Counted from the stretch's first letter, positions 28,029-37,404 are shown. The stretch is 64,000 nt of DNA from Arthrobacter sp. AQ5-05 (GCF_003287975.1 NZ_QMKQ01000012.1:1-64000), one strand, 5' to 3'. Made by a program: numbers and translations. The notes: generated from the letters alone by a model not told the origin.

Positions 28029-29419
28029 GCCACACCCCACCACACGACACGGGCGCCACGGCCCCCTTCATCCCGGATACCTATGTGCCGCGCTCCGGAA
28101 GCGCCGACTACCGCGTCACGCACTACGACCTGGACCTGGACTGCAGGCTCGGGGGCAACCGGCTCGACGGACGGGCCACCATCACCGCCGTGGCCCTCAC
28201 CGAGCTGCTGCGCATCGGCCTGGACCTCTCCGGGCTGCGCGCCTCGCGCTGCCAGGTCAACGGCTCCAAGATCGCCAGGTCCACGCAGAAGGCCGGAAGG
28301 CTGGAACTGCACCTGCACTCCCCGGTGCCGGCCGGGGAGGAATTCACCGTGGAGATCCGCTACGGCGGGGTCCCGAACGTGCGCCGGGGAACCTGGGGCG
28401 AGGTCGGCTGGGAGGAGCTCCAGGACGGGGTGCTTGTGGCCGGCCAACCCAACGGGGCCCCCACCTGGTTCCCCTGCAACGACCACCCCAGCCAAAAGGC
28501 GACCTACCGCATCCGCGTCAACACCGATGCCGGTTACCGCCCGGTGAGCAACGGGAAGCTGGTGGACCGCCAACGGCGCTCCAGCCGCGAACGCTGGACC
28601 TATGAGGTCAACGAGCCGATGGCCACCTACCTGGCGACGCTGCAGATCGGCCGCTATGATTTGTGTTCCCTGGCCGGGACCTCCGCCGCGGCAGCCGGGC
28701 GGCACGCCGGCGCCCCGGCGCCGGTGCCCCAACTGGTGGCCGCCAACTCCGCGGCACTGCACCGGGTCGCGGCCGCACTGGCCGACCAGCCGCGGATGAT
28801 GGAAACCTTCATCGAGGCCTTCGGCCCCTACCCGTTTGCGGACTACACCGTCGTGGTCACCGAGGACGAGCTGGAAATCCCGCTGGAGGCGCACGGGATT
28901 TCCATCCTGGGCGACAACCACCTGGCCCCGGGCTGGGAGCAGCAGCGGCTGATCGCCCACGAGCTCTCCCACCAGTGGTTCGGCAACTCGTTGACCGTCG
29001 GGTCGTGGAAAGACATCTGGTTGCACGAGGGCTTCGCCTGCTACGCCGAATGGATCTGGTCCGAAGCCGCCGGCGGCCCCGGCGCCGACGCGCGTGCCAG
29101 GGATGCCTGGGATTTGCTCGCTTCCCTGGAGCAGGACATCGCCGTCGGGGACCCCGGACCGGCGGACATGTTCGACGACCGGGTCTACAAGCGCGGCGCC
29201 CTGACGCTGCACGCCCTGCGGCTGGCCGCCGGAGACCGCGCCTTCTTCGCGATGCTGCGGGCCTGGACCGGGTCCCGGCGCCACGGGACCGTCACCTACG
29301 CCCTGTTCCGCGACCACGTCGACGCGCATCTGCCCCTCTTCCCCTCGGCCGAGGCGTTCCTGGAACCCTGGCTCTTCGGGAAGACGCTGCCAGCACTGCC
29401 CGCTCCCGCTGCGCCCTGA
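28025..29419 (+). CDS. M1-family zinc metallopeptidase
   Basis: This 464-residue M1 (aminopeptidase N-like) enzyme has an N-terminal beta domain (about 15-210) and a catalytic domain with the zinc site HELSHQWFGN (His312, Glu313, His316) and Glu335 in HEGFACYAEW. The spacing is an exact HExxH-18-E. In place of GAMEN it reads EIPLEAHG, a variant seen in short bacterial M1 members. No signal peptide is visible. Its ATG overlaps the Pls-like stop, so it is co-translated with the synthetase. Zn-dependent aminopeptidases are known to degrade epsilon-poly-lysine in producers, so trimming, turnover or self-protection is the inferred role. Confidence 0.85.
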   Translation: MSHTPPHDTGATAPFIPDTYVPRSGSADYRVTHYDLDLDCRLGGNRLDGRATITAVALTELLRIGLDLSGLRASRCQVNGSKIARSTQKAGRLELHLHSPVPAGEEFTVEIRYGGVPNVRRGTWGEVGWEELQDGVLVAGQPNGAPTWFPCNDHPSQKATYRIRVNTDAGYRPVSNGKLVDRQRRSSRERWTYEVNEPMATYLATLQIGRYDLCSLAGTSAAAAGRHAGAPAPVPQLVAANSAALHRVAAALADQPRMMETFIEAFGPYPFADYTVVVTEDELEIPLEAHGISILGDNHLAPGWEQQRLIAHELSHQWFGNSLTVGSWKDIWLHEGFACYAEWIWSEAAGGPGADARARDAWDLLASLEQDIAVGDPGPADMFDDRVYKRGALTLHALRLAAGDRAFFAMLRAWTGSRRHGTVTYALFRDHVDAHLPLFPSAEAFLEPWLFGKTLPALPAPAAP

Positions 29420-29507
29420 CACCGGGGGCCAATGGACCTGGTCACATTCCCCTTTCCGGCCCCCCGATGTTCATCTTCCGTTCACCGGACCCGCATACGG
29501 TCAAGAC

Positions 29508-30392
29508 ATGCAATTGCTTGATTTGGCCGCCCACGGCTATTCCATCCGAGACGATGACGATGACGACCCGGTGCTGTTGACCGCAGCCGGGGAAGTCGTG
29601 GACACCTGGCGCGAGGGTTACCCGTATTCCTCGCGCATGGACCGCTCCCGGTACGACCTGGAGAAGCGGCTGCTGCAGATCGAGCTGCTCAAGCTCCAGG
29701 TCTGGGTCAAGGCCACCGGGAGGCGCCTCGTGGTGCTCTTCGAGGGACGCGACGCCGCCGGCAAGGGCGGGACCATCAAGCGCTTCACCGAGCACCTGAA
29801 CCCCCGCGGCGCCCGTGTCGTGGCGCTGGAGAAGCCCAGCAAGCGCGAATCCACCCAGTGGTTCTTCCAGCGCTACATCGCGCATCTTCCGGCTGCCGGC
29901 GAGATGGTCCTCTTCGACCGTTCCTGGTACAACCGCTCGGGAGTGGAGCGGGTCATGCGTTTCTGCACCCGCGAGGAGTTCGACCGCTTCATGCACCAGA
30001 CCCCGGCCTTCGAGAAGCAGCTCGTCGACGACGGGATCACGCTGGTGAAGTTCTGGTTCTCGGTCACCCGCAGCGAGCAACTCACCCGCTTCACGATCCG
30101 GCAGATCGACCCGGTGCGGCAGTGGAAGCTCTCCCCCACCGACCTGGCGTCGCTGGACAAGTGGGATTCCTACACCGAGGCCAAGGAGGAGACCTTCCGG
30201 TCCACCGACACCGACTGGGCGCCGTGGACCGTGGTGAAGTCCAATGACAAGAAGCGTGCCCGGCTCGGGGCGATGCGCCACGTGCTGAGCTTGTTCGACT
30301 ACGACGGCAAGGACCACGAACTGGTCGGGACGCCGGATCCGCTCATCGTCGGTCCGGCCGCCGCGGTCATCGCCGCCGGGGAGGAATTCTAG
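29508..30392 (+). CDS. ppk2: Polyphosphate kinase 2
   Basis: This cytosolic PPK2-family enzyme uses polyphosphate to phosphorylate nucleotides, or the reverse. The 294-residue single-domain protein has Walker A FEGRDAAGKGGTI (78-90), the lid-region KRESTQWFFQRYIAHLPAAGEMVLFDRSWYNRSGVERVM with Walker B Asp, and the class I-type DPVRQWKLSPTDL. An acidic tract (DDDDDD, 15-20) lies near the N-terminus. The start has no Shine-Dalgarno, but TACGGT lies 6 bases upstream. It is probably transcribed separately from the M1 gene 88 bases before it. Confidence 0.93.
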   Translation: MQLLDLAAHGYSIRDDDDDDPVLLTAAGEVVDTWREGYPYSSRMDRSRYDLEKRLLQIELLKLQVWVKATGRRLVVLFEGRDAAGKGGTIKRFTEHLNPRGARVVALEKPSKRESTQWFFQRYIAHLPAAGEMVLFDRSWYNRSGVERVMRFCTREEFDRFMHQTPAFEKQLVDDGITLVKFWFSVTRSEQLTRFTIRQIDPVRQWKLSPTDLASLDKWDSYTEAKEETFRSTDTDWAPWTVVKSNDKKRARLGAMRHVLSLFDYDGKDHELVGTPDPLIVGPAAAVIAAGEEF

Positions 30393-30426
30393 GGGCGGGT
30401 CGGCAGACCCTCCCGTGACGCCTCAA

Positions 30427-30463
30427 GAAGACCCGGATGGGCCGCTGCCGGCCCGGGTCTTTT
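30427..30463 (+). terminator. Terminator of ppk2
   Basis: AAGACCCGG...GGGCC pairs with GGCCCGGGTCTT across a short loop with a small bulge, followed by TTTT. It lies 35 bases after the ppk2 stop. Confidence 0.65.
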
Positions 30464-30532
30464 CGATGTGGGCGCCCCGCGGTGCCGGCCACAATACAGG
30501 CGGGACCCGCCCCTGCGGCCGCGGCCTCCGGT

Positions 30533-31660
30533 TCATCGGCGTTCCGGGGGCAGCACCTCGGACTCGGGCAGCAGCTCAAACTCCGCCCGTGCCGATTCGA
30601 CGCCGTTGACCTGCAGGCTGATTGCGTGCATGCCCGGGTGGTAGCGCCTGGTGGTGATCGCCCGGAAGGAATGTTCGCGTCCGACCTTGAATTCTTCGTC
30701 CGGCTCGAGGGTGCGTGTGGCAAGCTTGAAGGTCTTGCCGGTCTGCCCGCCGTTGGCCTTGCGGTGGTAGACCGTGTAGTCGATCGCCACGCGGGCTGGT
30801 TCGTCGCCGCGGTTGTGCAGCACCGCACTGAATCCGATGCCGTGGCCGAACCCGATGCTTGCACTGCCGAGCACCGGGCCCGCGACGTCGACCGTCACCG
30901 GACCGAAACCCAGCAGTTCCAGTGCCTGCACATCCCCCTTCTTGACCAGCGTCCGCAGGGCGTGGCGCACCAGGCGGGCCGTGTTCACATCCGGCTCGGC
31001 CAGCCAGCGCCGGGCGGTGTCCACCACCAGGGCCGGGGCATCGCGGCTGAGGTCGTTGAGGTGGTTTGCCACGGAGCGGCGCACATACTCCGCGTCGTCG
31101 CGATACAGCGCTTCGAGCACGGGGATCGTTGCCCCCGGCCGTGCGGTGATCTCCGGGACCCGCATTGACCAGGGAAGATAGGGGCGGGTCCCCTCCGAGG
31201 CGAGTCGTCGCACATCCACGTCGTCCGAGGCTGTCCAGCCCAGGACGAGCTCGAGGGCACGGTCCAGGTCGTGGCGCAGCAGGGTGCGGATGGCGAATTC
31301 GGCGCTGAGCCGTCCGGTGAGCTCGGCCAGCAGTGCCATCGCGTCGTCGAAGGCCCCATGCGTGCCCTCCGCGACGGCCTTGACGGCGATGGCCGAGGTG
31401 ACCGGCCAGATCAGCCAGCCGCGGAAGGCCGCATCTTCGCCCGCCGCGCGGATCGTGCCGGCCAGGGAGGCGTAGTCCACCGGCAGGTCGTTGAGCAGTG
31501 CATCGCGCAGCATATCGGCCCGCTCACGCAAACCCAGTGTTTCGATCAGCGGCGCGGCACGGTGCAGCGCGGGCAGGCCCAAGTCCGGTACTACGGTGCC
31601 CAGCGACCCGATGAGGTCCTGGACCGTCGACTCGTTGATCAATTGGTCGGCAAATGGCAT
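30533..31660 (-). CDS. HEAT-repeat protein, DNA alkylation repair (AlkD)-like
   Basis: This 375-residue protein is mostly helical repeats. AEYVRRSVANHLNDLSRDAPALVVDTARRWL and NTARLVRHALRTLVKKGDVQALELLGF resemble the AlkC/AlkD alkylpurine-glycosylase superfamily. A C-terminal beta-rich part (about 270-375) is additional. AlkD-type proteins excise positively charged alkylated bases by flipping them away from the DNA, but some homologues have lost this, so activity is not certain. The ATG at 31660 follows GGAAGGCCAACGC. It is divergent from the PhnB-like gene. Confidence 0.75.
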   Translation of the reverse strand: MPFADQLINESTVQDLIGSLGTVVPDLGLPALHRAAPLIETLGLRERADMLRDALLNDLPVDYASLAGTIRAAGEDAAFRGWLIWPVTSAIAVKAVAEGTHGAFDDAMALLAELTGRLSAEFAIRTLLRHDLDRALELVLGWTASDDVDVRRLASEGTRPYLPWSMRVPEITARPGATIPVLEALYRDDAEYVRRSVANHLNDLSRDAPALVVDTARRWLAEPDVNTARLVRHALRTLVKKGDVQALELLGFGPVTVDVAGPVLGSASIGFGHGIGFSAVLHNRGDEPARVAIDYTVYHRKANGGQTGKTFKLATRTLEPDEEFKVGREHSFRAITTRRYHPGMHAISLQVNGVESARAEFELLPESEVLPPERR

Positions 31661-31996
31661 GCGTTGGCCTTCCGGTGTGTTGTTCGATGGTCTCCCGCGG
31701 CCCGGGACGAGAACCGATGTCGCTGATCCGTCGGCCGATGCCGGCGTTTCCCCTGCCCGGTCGGTGGATCCCGGCAGCGGAGGATTCCGGGTGCTTCGGG
31801 GCAACTCGGTCAGGTCTTGCCCGTTGTTGGAATCCGGAGCACCCGGTGCCTCTCCATCATGGACCATCCTGGCTCGCCGTGGAAAGGCCATCGGCAGCTC
31901 TGGGCGTTGGACGCAAGGGCAGATCGAGGGACGCATCTCCGGTTGCTTCGGTAGGTTCGGGGATGGAAAAGACATCAGGATTTGTATGATGTTCCC
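31661..31996. other. Divergent intergenic region
   Basis: This 336-base gap between the HEAT-repeat gene and the PhnB-like gene contains no gene I can support. The TATGAT element at 31985-31990 is the probable -10 of the PhnB-like gene. Confidence 0.4.
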
Positions 31997-32398
31997 ATGG
32001 CTGCTCCCCAGATCTACGTCAATTTTCCCGGCACCGCGCGTGAAGCCCTCGGTTTCTACGCGGAAGTCTTCGGCGGAAAACTCTCCTTGTACACCTACAA
32101 GGAGTTTGGCCGCACCGACGGTCCCCCGGATGCCATTGCCCATGGACAGCTCGAAGGAATCGTTGCCGTGGCCGGATCGGATACGCCCAAGGGCGGCAAA
32201 AGCGTCCGGTTCGAAGGCATCATGCTTTCGCTGCTGGGAACCGCCGCCCCGTCCACCCTCCACGAATGGTTCGACAAGCTCGCGGTGAACGGCACCGTGC
32301 TGGATCCGCTTTCCCCCAAACCCTGGGGAGCCTCCGATGGCCAGGTCGTGGATCGCCATGGCCTGCACTGGCTCATCGGCTACGAACCGGAGTCCTAA
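31997..32398 (+). CDS. PhnB-like VOC-superfamily protein
   Basis: This 133-residue protein resembles the PhnB/3-demethylubiquinone-9 methyltransferase-like VOC fold: IYVNFPGTAREALGFYAEVFGGKL, a middle MLSLLG strand, and the C-terminal PWGASDGQVVDRHGLHWLIGY. The substrate is unknown; despite the name, the family is not shown to act in phosphonate breakdown. The ATG at 31997 lacks a Shine-Dalgarno, but a perfect-looking TATGAT lies exactly 6 bases upstream, a textbook leaderless layout. An in-frame TTG at 31982 precedes this element and is unlikely. Confidence 0.8.
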   Translation: MAAPQIYVNFPGTAREALGFYAEVFGGKLSLYTYKEFGRTDGPPDAIAHGQLEGIVAVAGSDTPKGGKSVRFEGIMLSLLGTAAPSTLHEWFDKLAVNGTVLDPLSPKPWGASDGQVVDRHGLHWLIGYEPES

Positions 32399-32586
32399 GT
32401 CCCCCCATTGCCGCCATCGCCGCTCGAGCGGATCCGCACATCGATACCCCCGCTGCTCGAGATCGTGGTGCCGAGTGCCGCACATCCGGTCCGCGGAATC
32501 GCAACGTAGCGCCCGCCGCCCCGACGGGTGCACACTTGTCCCAGATGGCAAGTCCGCAGGGGGCGCCGGGTAAGGAGATCCGCGGC

Positions 32587-33105
32587 ATGGACAGTGAAAC
32601 GTTGCGCGACAGACAACGGCCGCTCAAGCAGCTTTACCGGGAGCGGCCCGGAGCCGGAACCATCAGGCTCAGCGCCAGCGGTGTCGTCGGCGGCGAAGGG
32701 GTTTCGTGCTCCGTGCAGACCGGCCAGGCGCTTGTTGCCGCCGGCCTGCATCCGGCCACCGGCGGCGACGGAACGATGGCGTGCTCGGGCGACCTGCTGC
32801 TCCAAGCCCTGGTGGCATGTGCCGGGGTCACCCTGGCCGCGGTCGCAACCAACCGCGGGCTTGCGGTGGCCGGGATCATCCGGGCCGAGGGAGAACTGGA
32901 TGTGCGCGGCACCCTGGGCGTGGATCCCAAGGCCCCGGTGGGCTTCCGGTCCATCCGGCTGGCCTTCGCGCTGGACACCGACGCGGACCCGGTGACGGTT
33001 GCAGGGCTGATCGCCACCACGGAAAAGTACTGTGTGGTGCTCCAGACGCTGCGCTCCGCGCTGCACGTCGAGACCGTCCTCGAGCAGAAGGCAGCCGGCT
33101 CCTAG
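32587..33105 (+). CDS. OsmC-family peroxiredoxin-like protein
   Basis: This 172-residue OsmC/Ohr-type protein has the two redox cysteines in the expected places: Cys78 in LLLQALVACAGVTLAA and Cys149 in EKYCVVLQTLR. Ohr/OsmC enzymes reduce organic hydroperoxides using a thiol. This one is nearer the general OsmC (YhfA-like) branch than Ohr, so the substrate is uncertain. The ATG at 32587 is preceded by AAGGAGA. It is monocistronic as far as can be seen. Confidence 0.85.
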   Translation: MDSETLRDRQRPLKQLYRERPGAGTIRLSASGVVGGEGVSCSVQTGQALVAAGLHPATGGDGTMACSGDLLLQALVACAGVTLAAVATNRGLAVAGIIRAEGELDVRGTLGVDPKAPVGFRSIRLAFALDTDADPVTVAGLIATTEKYCVVLQTLRSALHVETVLEQKAAGS

Positions 33106-33618
33106 TGTTGCTCCCCCGCTGCGGTGCCGAGCACCAAGGACACGACCGCCCGGGAGGTGTCGGCGCCCGGCAGCTGGGCCGGCTCAATCTCGATGATCGC
33201 CATCGCATGCCGTGCGTAGCCGTGGAGCCGCCCGGGCCCCATGGGCATCCCGGCGGCCTCGGCGGCGGCGAGCCAGCCCATGCCGCGGTCCGGCTGGTCC
33301 TGTCCCTGACGATCCCCGCCTTCGCCGATCCAGCTCGAGGTCCCGGGCTGGGTCGGCTGGATCGCCCGCTCTGGCGTCCCGGTGGCAGCGATCCAGATGC
33401 CCGCGGGGTTCTTCCCCCCGGTGCTCGGTAAAACCTCGAGAAGCCCAACCGGATTTCCGTGCTGATCGACCTCGGTGTCGCCTATCCCACCCCCGGCTTG
33501 CTGGCCGCTGGGATCGGGGCCATCACCACCGGTGCCGGCAGCGCCTGAGGAAACGCCAAAGGCCGGCTGCTCCCCCGTTTCCCGGGGGTGCGGCCGGCCG
33601 TCATGGCTCTGGTGGAAC
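33106..33618. other. Intergenic region with an unassigned minus-strand frame
   Basis: This 513-base gap lies between OsmC (+) and pheT (-). A minus-strand frame ending at 33102 stays open to beyond 33550. Over its last 110 codons it has protein-like G/C-ending codon use and ends MAIIEIEPAQLPGADTSRAV and onwards. It has no ribosome-binding site or convincing start and no family I recognise. It may be the 3' remnant of a lost gene. Confidence 0.25.
33561..33599 (-). terminator. Terminator of pheST
   Basis: A GC-rich hairpin (GGCCGGC and CCCCCG arms pairing with CGGGGG and GGCCGGCC, 33561-33599) starts 20 bases after the pheT stop and is followed on the minus strand by TTTGGCGTTTCC. Confidence 0.65.
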
Positions 33619-36159
33619 CTAGCGCTGCACGGCACCGAACCGCTCGGCCGCCAGGGCCACCGCGGCGGCACGCGCTTCCGAGGCCTCGTCGGCCGTCAGC
33701 GTGCGGTCGTTGGCGCGGAAGCGCAGGCCGAAGGCCAGCGACTTCTTGCCGTCCTCGATGCCGGTCCCGGAGTACACGTCGAACAGCGCAATGTCCTCGA
33801 GCAGCTCCCCGGCGCCTTCGCGCAGGGTTTCAAGCACGTCCGAGGCCACAACGGCCGAGTCAACGACCAGCGCGACGTCCTGGGTGGAAATCGGGAAGGT
33901 GGAGATTTCCTTGGCCACGATCACGTCGGCGGCGGCCTCGAAGAGCTCGTCCGCGTTGATTTCCATGGCCACGGTGCGCTCTGGCAAATCCAGCTCGGCC
34001 AGCAGCTTCGGGTGCAGCTCGCCGGCGTAGCCGATGTGCGTGCCGTTGCGCAGCGCCAGGGCTGCGGTGCGGCCCGGGTGGAACGCCTGGTGCGCACCCT
34101 GCGAGACCACGATCTCCACGCCCAGCACGTCGCCGACGAGCTTGGCCACGTCCAGTGCGTCGGCCCAGTCGTAGGCACGCGGGACGTGTGCGGCGGCCAC
34201 CGGCGAATCGTGCCCGGTCAGAACCGCGGCAAGGTGCGTCGGCTGGTGCGGCAGCCCGTTGTACAGTGCGTCCAGTTCCGCATCCGAGGGCCTGGCCCCC
34301 AGTGGAGGAATGGTTGCGGTGCCCAGGGTCTCGCCCGGCAGGAACACCTGTCCGGTCTCGTAGAGGGCCAGGTCGCGGAAGCCGCGGCCGTGGTTGCGCC
34401 GTGCGATGCCCAGCAGGCCCGGCAGGATCGAGGTGCGCATGAAGCCGAATTCGCTGGACATCGGGTTGTTCAGCTTCACCGCCGGAACCTCGCCGGCTTC
34501 CGCGGCACCGAAGGTGTTGTTCTGCGCCTTGGTGACGAACGGGTAGGACAACACCTCGGTCAGCCCGGCGTCGGCCAGGGACTGCACCACGCGACGGCGC
34601 TGGGACTGCACGCGGGAGTAGCCGCGGCCCGGAGGGGCCGTGGGCAGCGTGGCCGGGATCAGGTCGTAGCCGACCAGGCGGGCGATTTCCTCGACCAGGT
34701 CCTGCTTGGTGGCCAGGTCCGGACGCCAGGACGGCGCGGTGACGCGGTAGCCGCCCTCGGTCTCCTCGAGCTGCGCCCCGATCTCGCCCAGGGCCCAGGT
34801 GACCTGGTCCTTGGTGTAGTCGATGCCGATCAGCGCCGAGGCGAACCCGGCCGGCAGCTCGATCACGACGGGTTCCGGGGCGGTGCCCTCGTCGGTGACC
34901 AGGGTGGTGGCGGTGCCGCCGGCCAGCTGGACCAGCAGGTCCACGGCGCGCTGGGCCGCCACGTCGGCGATCTTCCAGTCCACGCCGCGTTCGAAACGCT
35001 TCGAGGCCTCGGAGGGCAGCTTGTGGCGGCGGCGCGAACGGGCGATGGTGATCGGTTCGAAGTGCGCGGCCTCGATGAGCACGGTGGAGGTCGCGGCGGA
35101 CACCTCGGTGGACGCCCCGCCCATGACCCCGGCAATGCCGATGGCACCGGACTCGTCGGTGATCAGCAGGTCTTCGACGTGCAGCTTGCGTTCCTTGGCG
35201 TCCAGCGTCACCAGGGTTTCCCCGGCGTTGGCGCGGCGCACCGTGATGGCCCCGGTCAGCTTGTCGGCGTCGTAGAAGTGCAGCGGCTGGCCGAGTTCGA
35301 GCATCACGTAGTTGGAGATGTCCACGACCAGGGAGATCGAGCGCATGCCGGCCAGGGACAGGCGGCTGGCCATCCACGGCGGGGTCGGCAGTGCCGGGTT
35401 CACGTTGGTGACGGTTCGGGTGACAAACCTGTCGCAGCCGTCCTTGCCGTAGATGCCCGCGGCGTCCTTGAGCCTGACCGGGTGGCCGGGGCCGGTGGCC
35501 GCGTCCACGGTGACCAGCGAGGCCGGATCCGTGAAGGGGGTGTTGGTGGCGTGGGCGAATTCGCGGGCAACGCCGCGGATCGAGAACGCGTAGGAGCGGT
35601 CCGGGGTGACGTTGATTTCCGCGGCCTGGTCGTAGAGTCCCAGCAGTTCCATCGCGTCGGCGCCCAGTTCGGGGTCAAGACCGATGCGGGAGAGAACCAA
35701 GATGCCGTCGTGGTCATCGCCAATGCCAAGTTCGCGCACGGAGGCGATCATGCCGGCAGAGAGGTGGCCGTAGGTCTTCCGGGCGCTGATGGCGAAGTTT
35801 CCGGGCAGCACGGCGCCGGGAAGCGTGACGACGACCTTGTCACCCTCCACAAAGTTGTGCGCGCCGCAGATGATGCCCTGCACGCCCGAGGGATCGATGC
35901 CCTCATTGGTCAGGGTCTGGGCGGCGCCCTCGGGCACGACGCGGACCTGGCACCAGTTGATGGTCTTGCCGTTGGTCTGCTCCTCCTTGACGATGGAGAG
36001 CACCTGACCCACGACGATCGGGCCGGAGATCTCGTCGGTGGGACGGTGCACGTCCTCTTCCTCGAGGCCCACCTTGACCAGTTCGGCCATGACGTCTTCG
36101 GCCGAGGCATCGGCCGGTACCTGCGCGTATTCGCGCAGCCATGAAAGGGGAATACGCAT
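33619..36159 (-). CDS. pheT: Phenylalanyl-tRNA synthetase beta subunit
   Basis: This is the large subunit of the alpha2-beta2 enzyme that charges tRNA-Phe. The 846-residue length is normal. Seen: the N-terminal B1 MRIPLSWLREYAQVPADASAEDVMAELVKVGLE, the EMAP/OB-like tRNA-binding insert with EGDKVVVTLPGAVLPGNFAISARKTYG, the B3/B4 editing region, and the C-terminal ferredoxin-like anticodon-binding domain ending FGLRFRANDRTLTADEA. It begins 3 bases after the pheS stop, so translation is coupled. Confidence 0.97.
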   Translation of the reverse strand: MRIPLSWLREYAQVPADASAEDVMAELVKVGLEEEDVHRPTDEISGPIVVGQVLSIVKEEQTNGKTINWCQVRVVPEGAAQTLTNEGIDPSGVQGIICGAHNFVEGDKVVVTLPGAVLPGNFAISARKTYGHLSAGMIASVRELGIGDDHDGILVLSRIGLDPELGADAMELLGLYDQAAEINVTPDRSYAFSIRGVAREFAHATNTPFTDPASLVTVDAATGPGHPVRLKDAAGIYGKDGCDRFVTRTVTNVNPALPTPPWMASRLSLAGMRSISLVVDISNYVMLELGQPLHFYDADKLTGAITVRRANAGETLVTLDAKERKLHVEDLLITDESGAIGIAGVMGGASTEVSAATSTVLIEAAHFEPITIARSRRRHKLPSEASKRFERGVDWKIADVAAQRAVDLLVQLAGGTATTLVTDEGTAPEPVVIELPAGFASALIGIDYTKDQVTWALGEIGAQLEETEGGYRVTAPSWRPDLATKQDLVEEIARLVGYDLIPATLPTAPPGRGYSRVQSQRRRVVQSLADAGLTEVLSYPFVTKAQNNTFGAAEAGEVPAVKLNNPMSSEFGFMRTSILPGLLGIARRNHGRGFRDLALYETGQVFLPGETLGTATIPPLGARPSDAELDALYNGLPHQPTHLAAVLTGHDSPVAAAHVPRAYDWADALDVAKLVGDVLGVEIVVSQGAHQAFHPGRTAALALRNGTHIGYAGELHPKLLAELDLPERTVAMEINADELFEAAADVIVAKEISTFPISTQDVALVVDSAVVASDVLETLREGAGELLEDIALFDVYSGTGIEDGKKSLAFGLRFRANDRTLTADEASEARAAAVALAAERFGAVQR

Positions 36160-36162
36160 GTC

Positions 36163-37251
36163 TTAGATCTCCATCCCGAAGTGCTCGCTGAAGCGGATAT
36201 CGCCCTCGATCATGTCGTGCATGTCGGGGACCTCGTTGCGGAACATCAGGGTCCGCTCCACGCCCATGCCGAAGGCGAACCCGGAGTATTCCTCCGGGTC
36301 GATGCCCGCGGCACGCAGCACGTTGGGGTTGACCATGCCGCAGCCGCCCCACTCGATCCATTGCGCCCCGCCCTTGGCACCCGGGTGCCAGATGTCCAGC
36401 TCGGCGGAAGGCTCGGTGAACGGGAAGAAGTTCGGGCGCAGGCGGATGGAGGCGTCCTCGCCGAACATCTGCCGGGCGAAGTGCTCCAGGGTTCCGCGCA
36501 AATCGGCCATGGTCAGGTTCTTGTCGATGGCCAGCCCCTCGAACTGGTGGAAGACCGGGGTGTGGGTGGCGTCAAGCTCGTCGGTGCGGTAGACCCGTCC
36601 CGGGCACAGCACGTAGATCGGCACCTCGCGCTCGAGCATCGAGCGGACCTGCACCGGTGAGGTGTGGGTGCGCAGCAGCAGGTGCGATTCGACGGGGTCG
36701 ATGAAGAAGGTGTCCTGCATTTCGCGGGCCGGGTGGTCCGGGGCGAAGTTCAGGGCGTCGAAGTTGAACCACTCCGACTCGACCTCGGGGCCCTCGGCGA
36801 TTTCCCAGCCCATGCCCACGAAGATGTCCGAGACGCGGTCCTGCAGCGTGGACAGCGGGTGGCGTGCCCCGGCGCGGCGGCGGCGCGGGGCCGCGGTGAC
36901 GTCGACGGTTTCCTCCACCAGGATGCGGGCGGCGTCCTCGGCCTCCAGCACCACGGTGCGCTCGGCCAGGGCCTTGTTGACCCGGCCTCGGGAGGCCCCC
37001 ATGAGCTTGCCGGCTGCGGCCTTTTCGGATTTGTCGAGGCGGCCGATTTCGCGGTTGGCCAGCGACAGCGGAGCCTTCTCCCCGGTGTGGGCCAGGCGTG
37101 CGGCCTTGAGCCCATCCAGGTTGCTTGCCGCGGCAAAGGCGGCCAGCGCCGCCTGCACCACAAGATTGATGCCGGCCTCGTCGGTGGGGTGCGGGACGTC
37201 CGGGCTGTGGGCGTCGTTGACGTCCTTTTCCGGATTCGTGGGTTCAGACAT
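36163..37251 (-). CDS. pheS: Phenylalanyl-tRNA synthetase alpha subunit
   Basis: This is the catalytic subunit of PheRS. The 362-residue class II synthetase has an N-terminal coiled coil and tRNA-contacting part (about 20-110), motif 2 [21 protein letters not shown], the Phe-binding [32 protein letters not shown], and motif 3 [17 protein letters not shown]. It is the first gene of pheST. A TAGAAT (37304-37309, minus strand) about 50 bases upstream is a possible -10. I saw no leader-peptide attenuator. Confidence 0.97.
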   Translation of the reverse strand: MSEPTNPEKDVNDAHSPDVPHPTDEAGINLVVQAALAAFAAASNLDGLKAARLAHTGEKAPLSLANREIGRLDKSEKAAAGKLMGASRGRVNKALAERTVVLEAEDAARILVEETVDVTAAPRRRRAGARHPLSTLQDRVSDIFVGMGWEIAEGPEVESEWFNFDALNFAPDHPAREMQDTFFIDPVESHLLLRTHTSPVQVRSMLEREVPIYVLCPGRVYRTDELDATHTPVFHQFEGLAIDKNLTMADLRGTLEHFARQMFGEDASIRLRPNFFPFTEPSAELDIWHPGAKGGAQWIEWGGCGMVNPNVLRAAGIDPEEYSGFAFGMGVERTLMFRNEVPDMHDMIEGDIRFSEHFGMEI

Positions 37252-37404
37252 GGGGTTCTACGGCCCTTTTCACTGTTGATTGTGTATCTGGTTCTTTCCC
37301 CCCATTCTAGGTGCTCGGCCCGGCCACCCTTGAATCACGGCGCGCACCGTCTTTGGGCTGCCCGCATGTGGACAGCCACCAGTGCTTAGGCAATAGTTGA
37401 ACCC

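Noticed and set aside
24234-28043. A 1269-codon open frame antisense to the Pls-like gene
   Set aside because: Long antisense frames are expected in DNA with very high third-position GC. The composition is Gly/Arg/Gln/His-rich and no family motifs appear.
29508-30392. ppk2 as a fourth member of the polymer locus
   Set aside because: It has its own leaderless-type promoter 88 bases after the M1 gene and its own terminator, and PPK2 is a general polyphosphate enzyme.
33475-36144. An 889-codon frame antisense to pheT
   Set aside because: Same cause: it mirrors pheT codon bias and has no recognisable domain.
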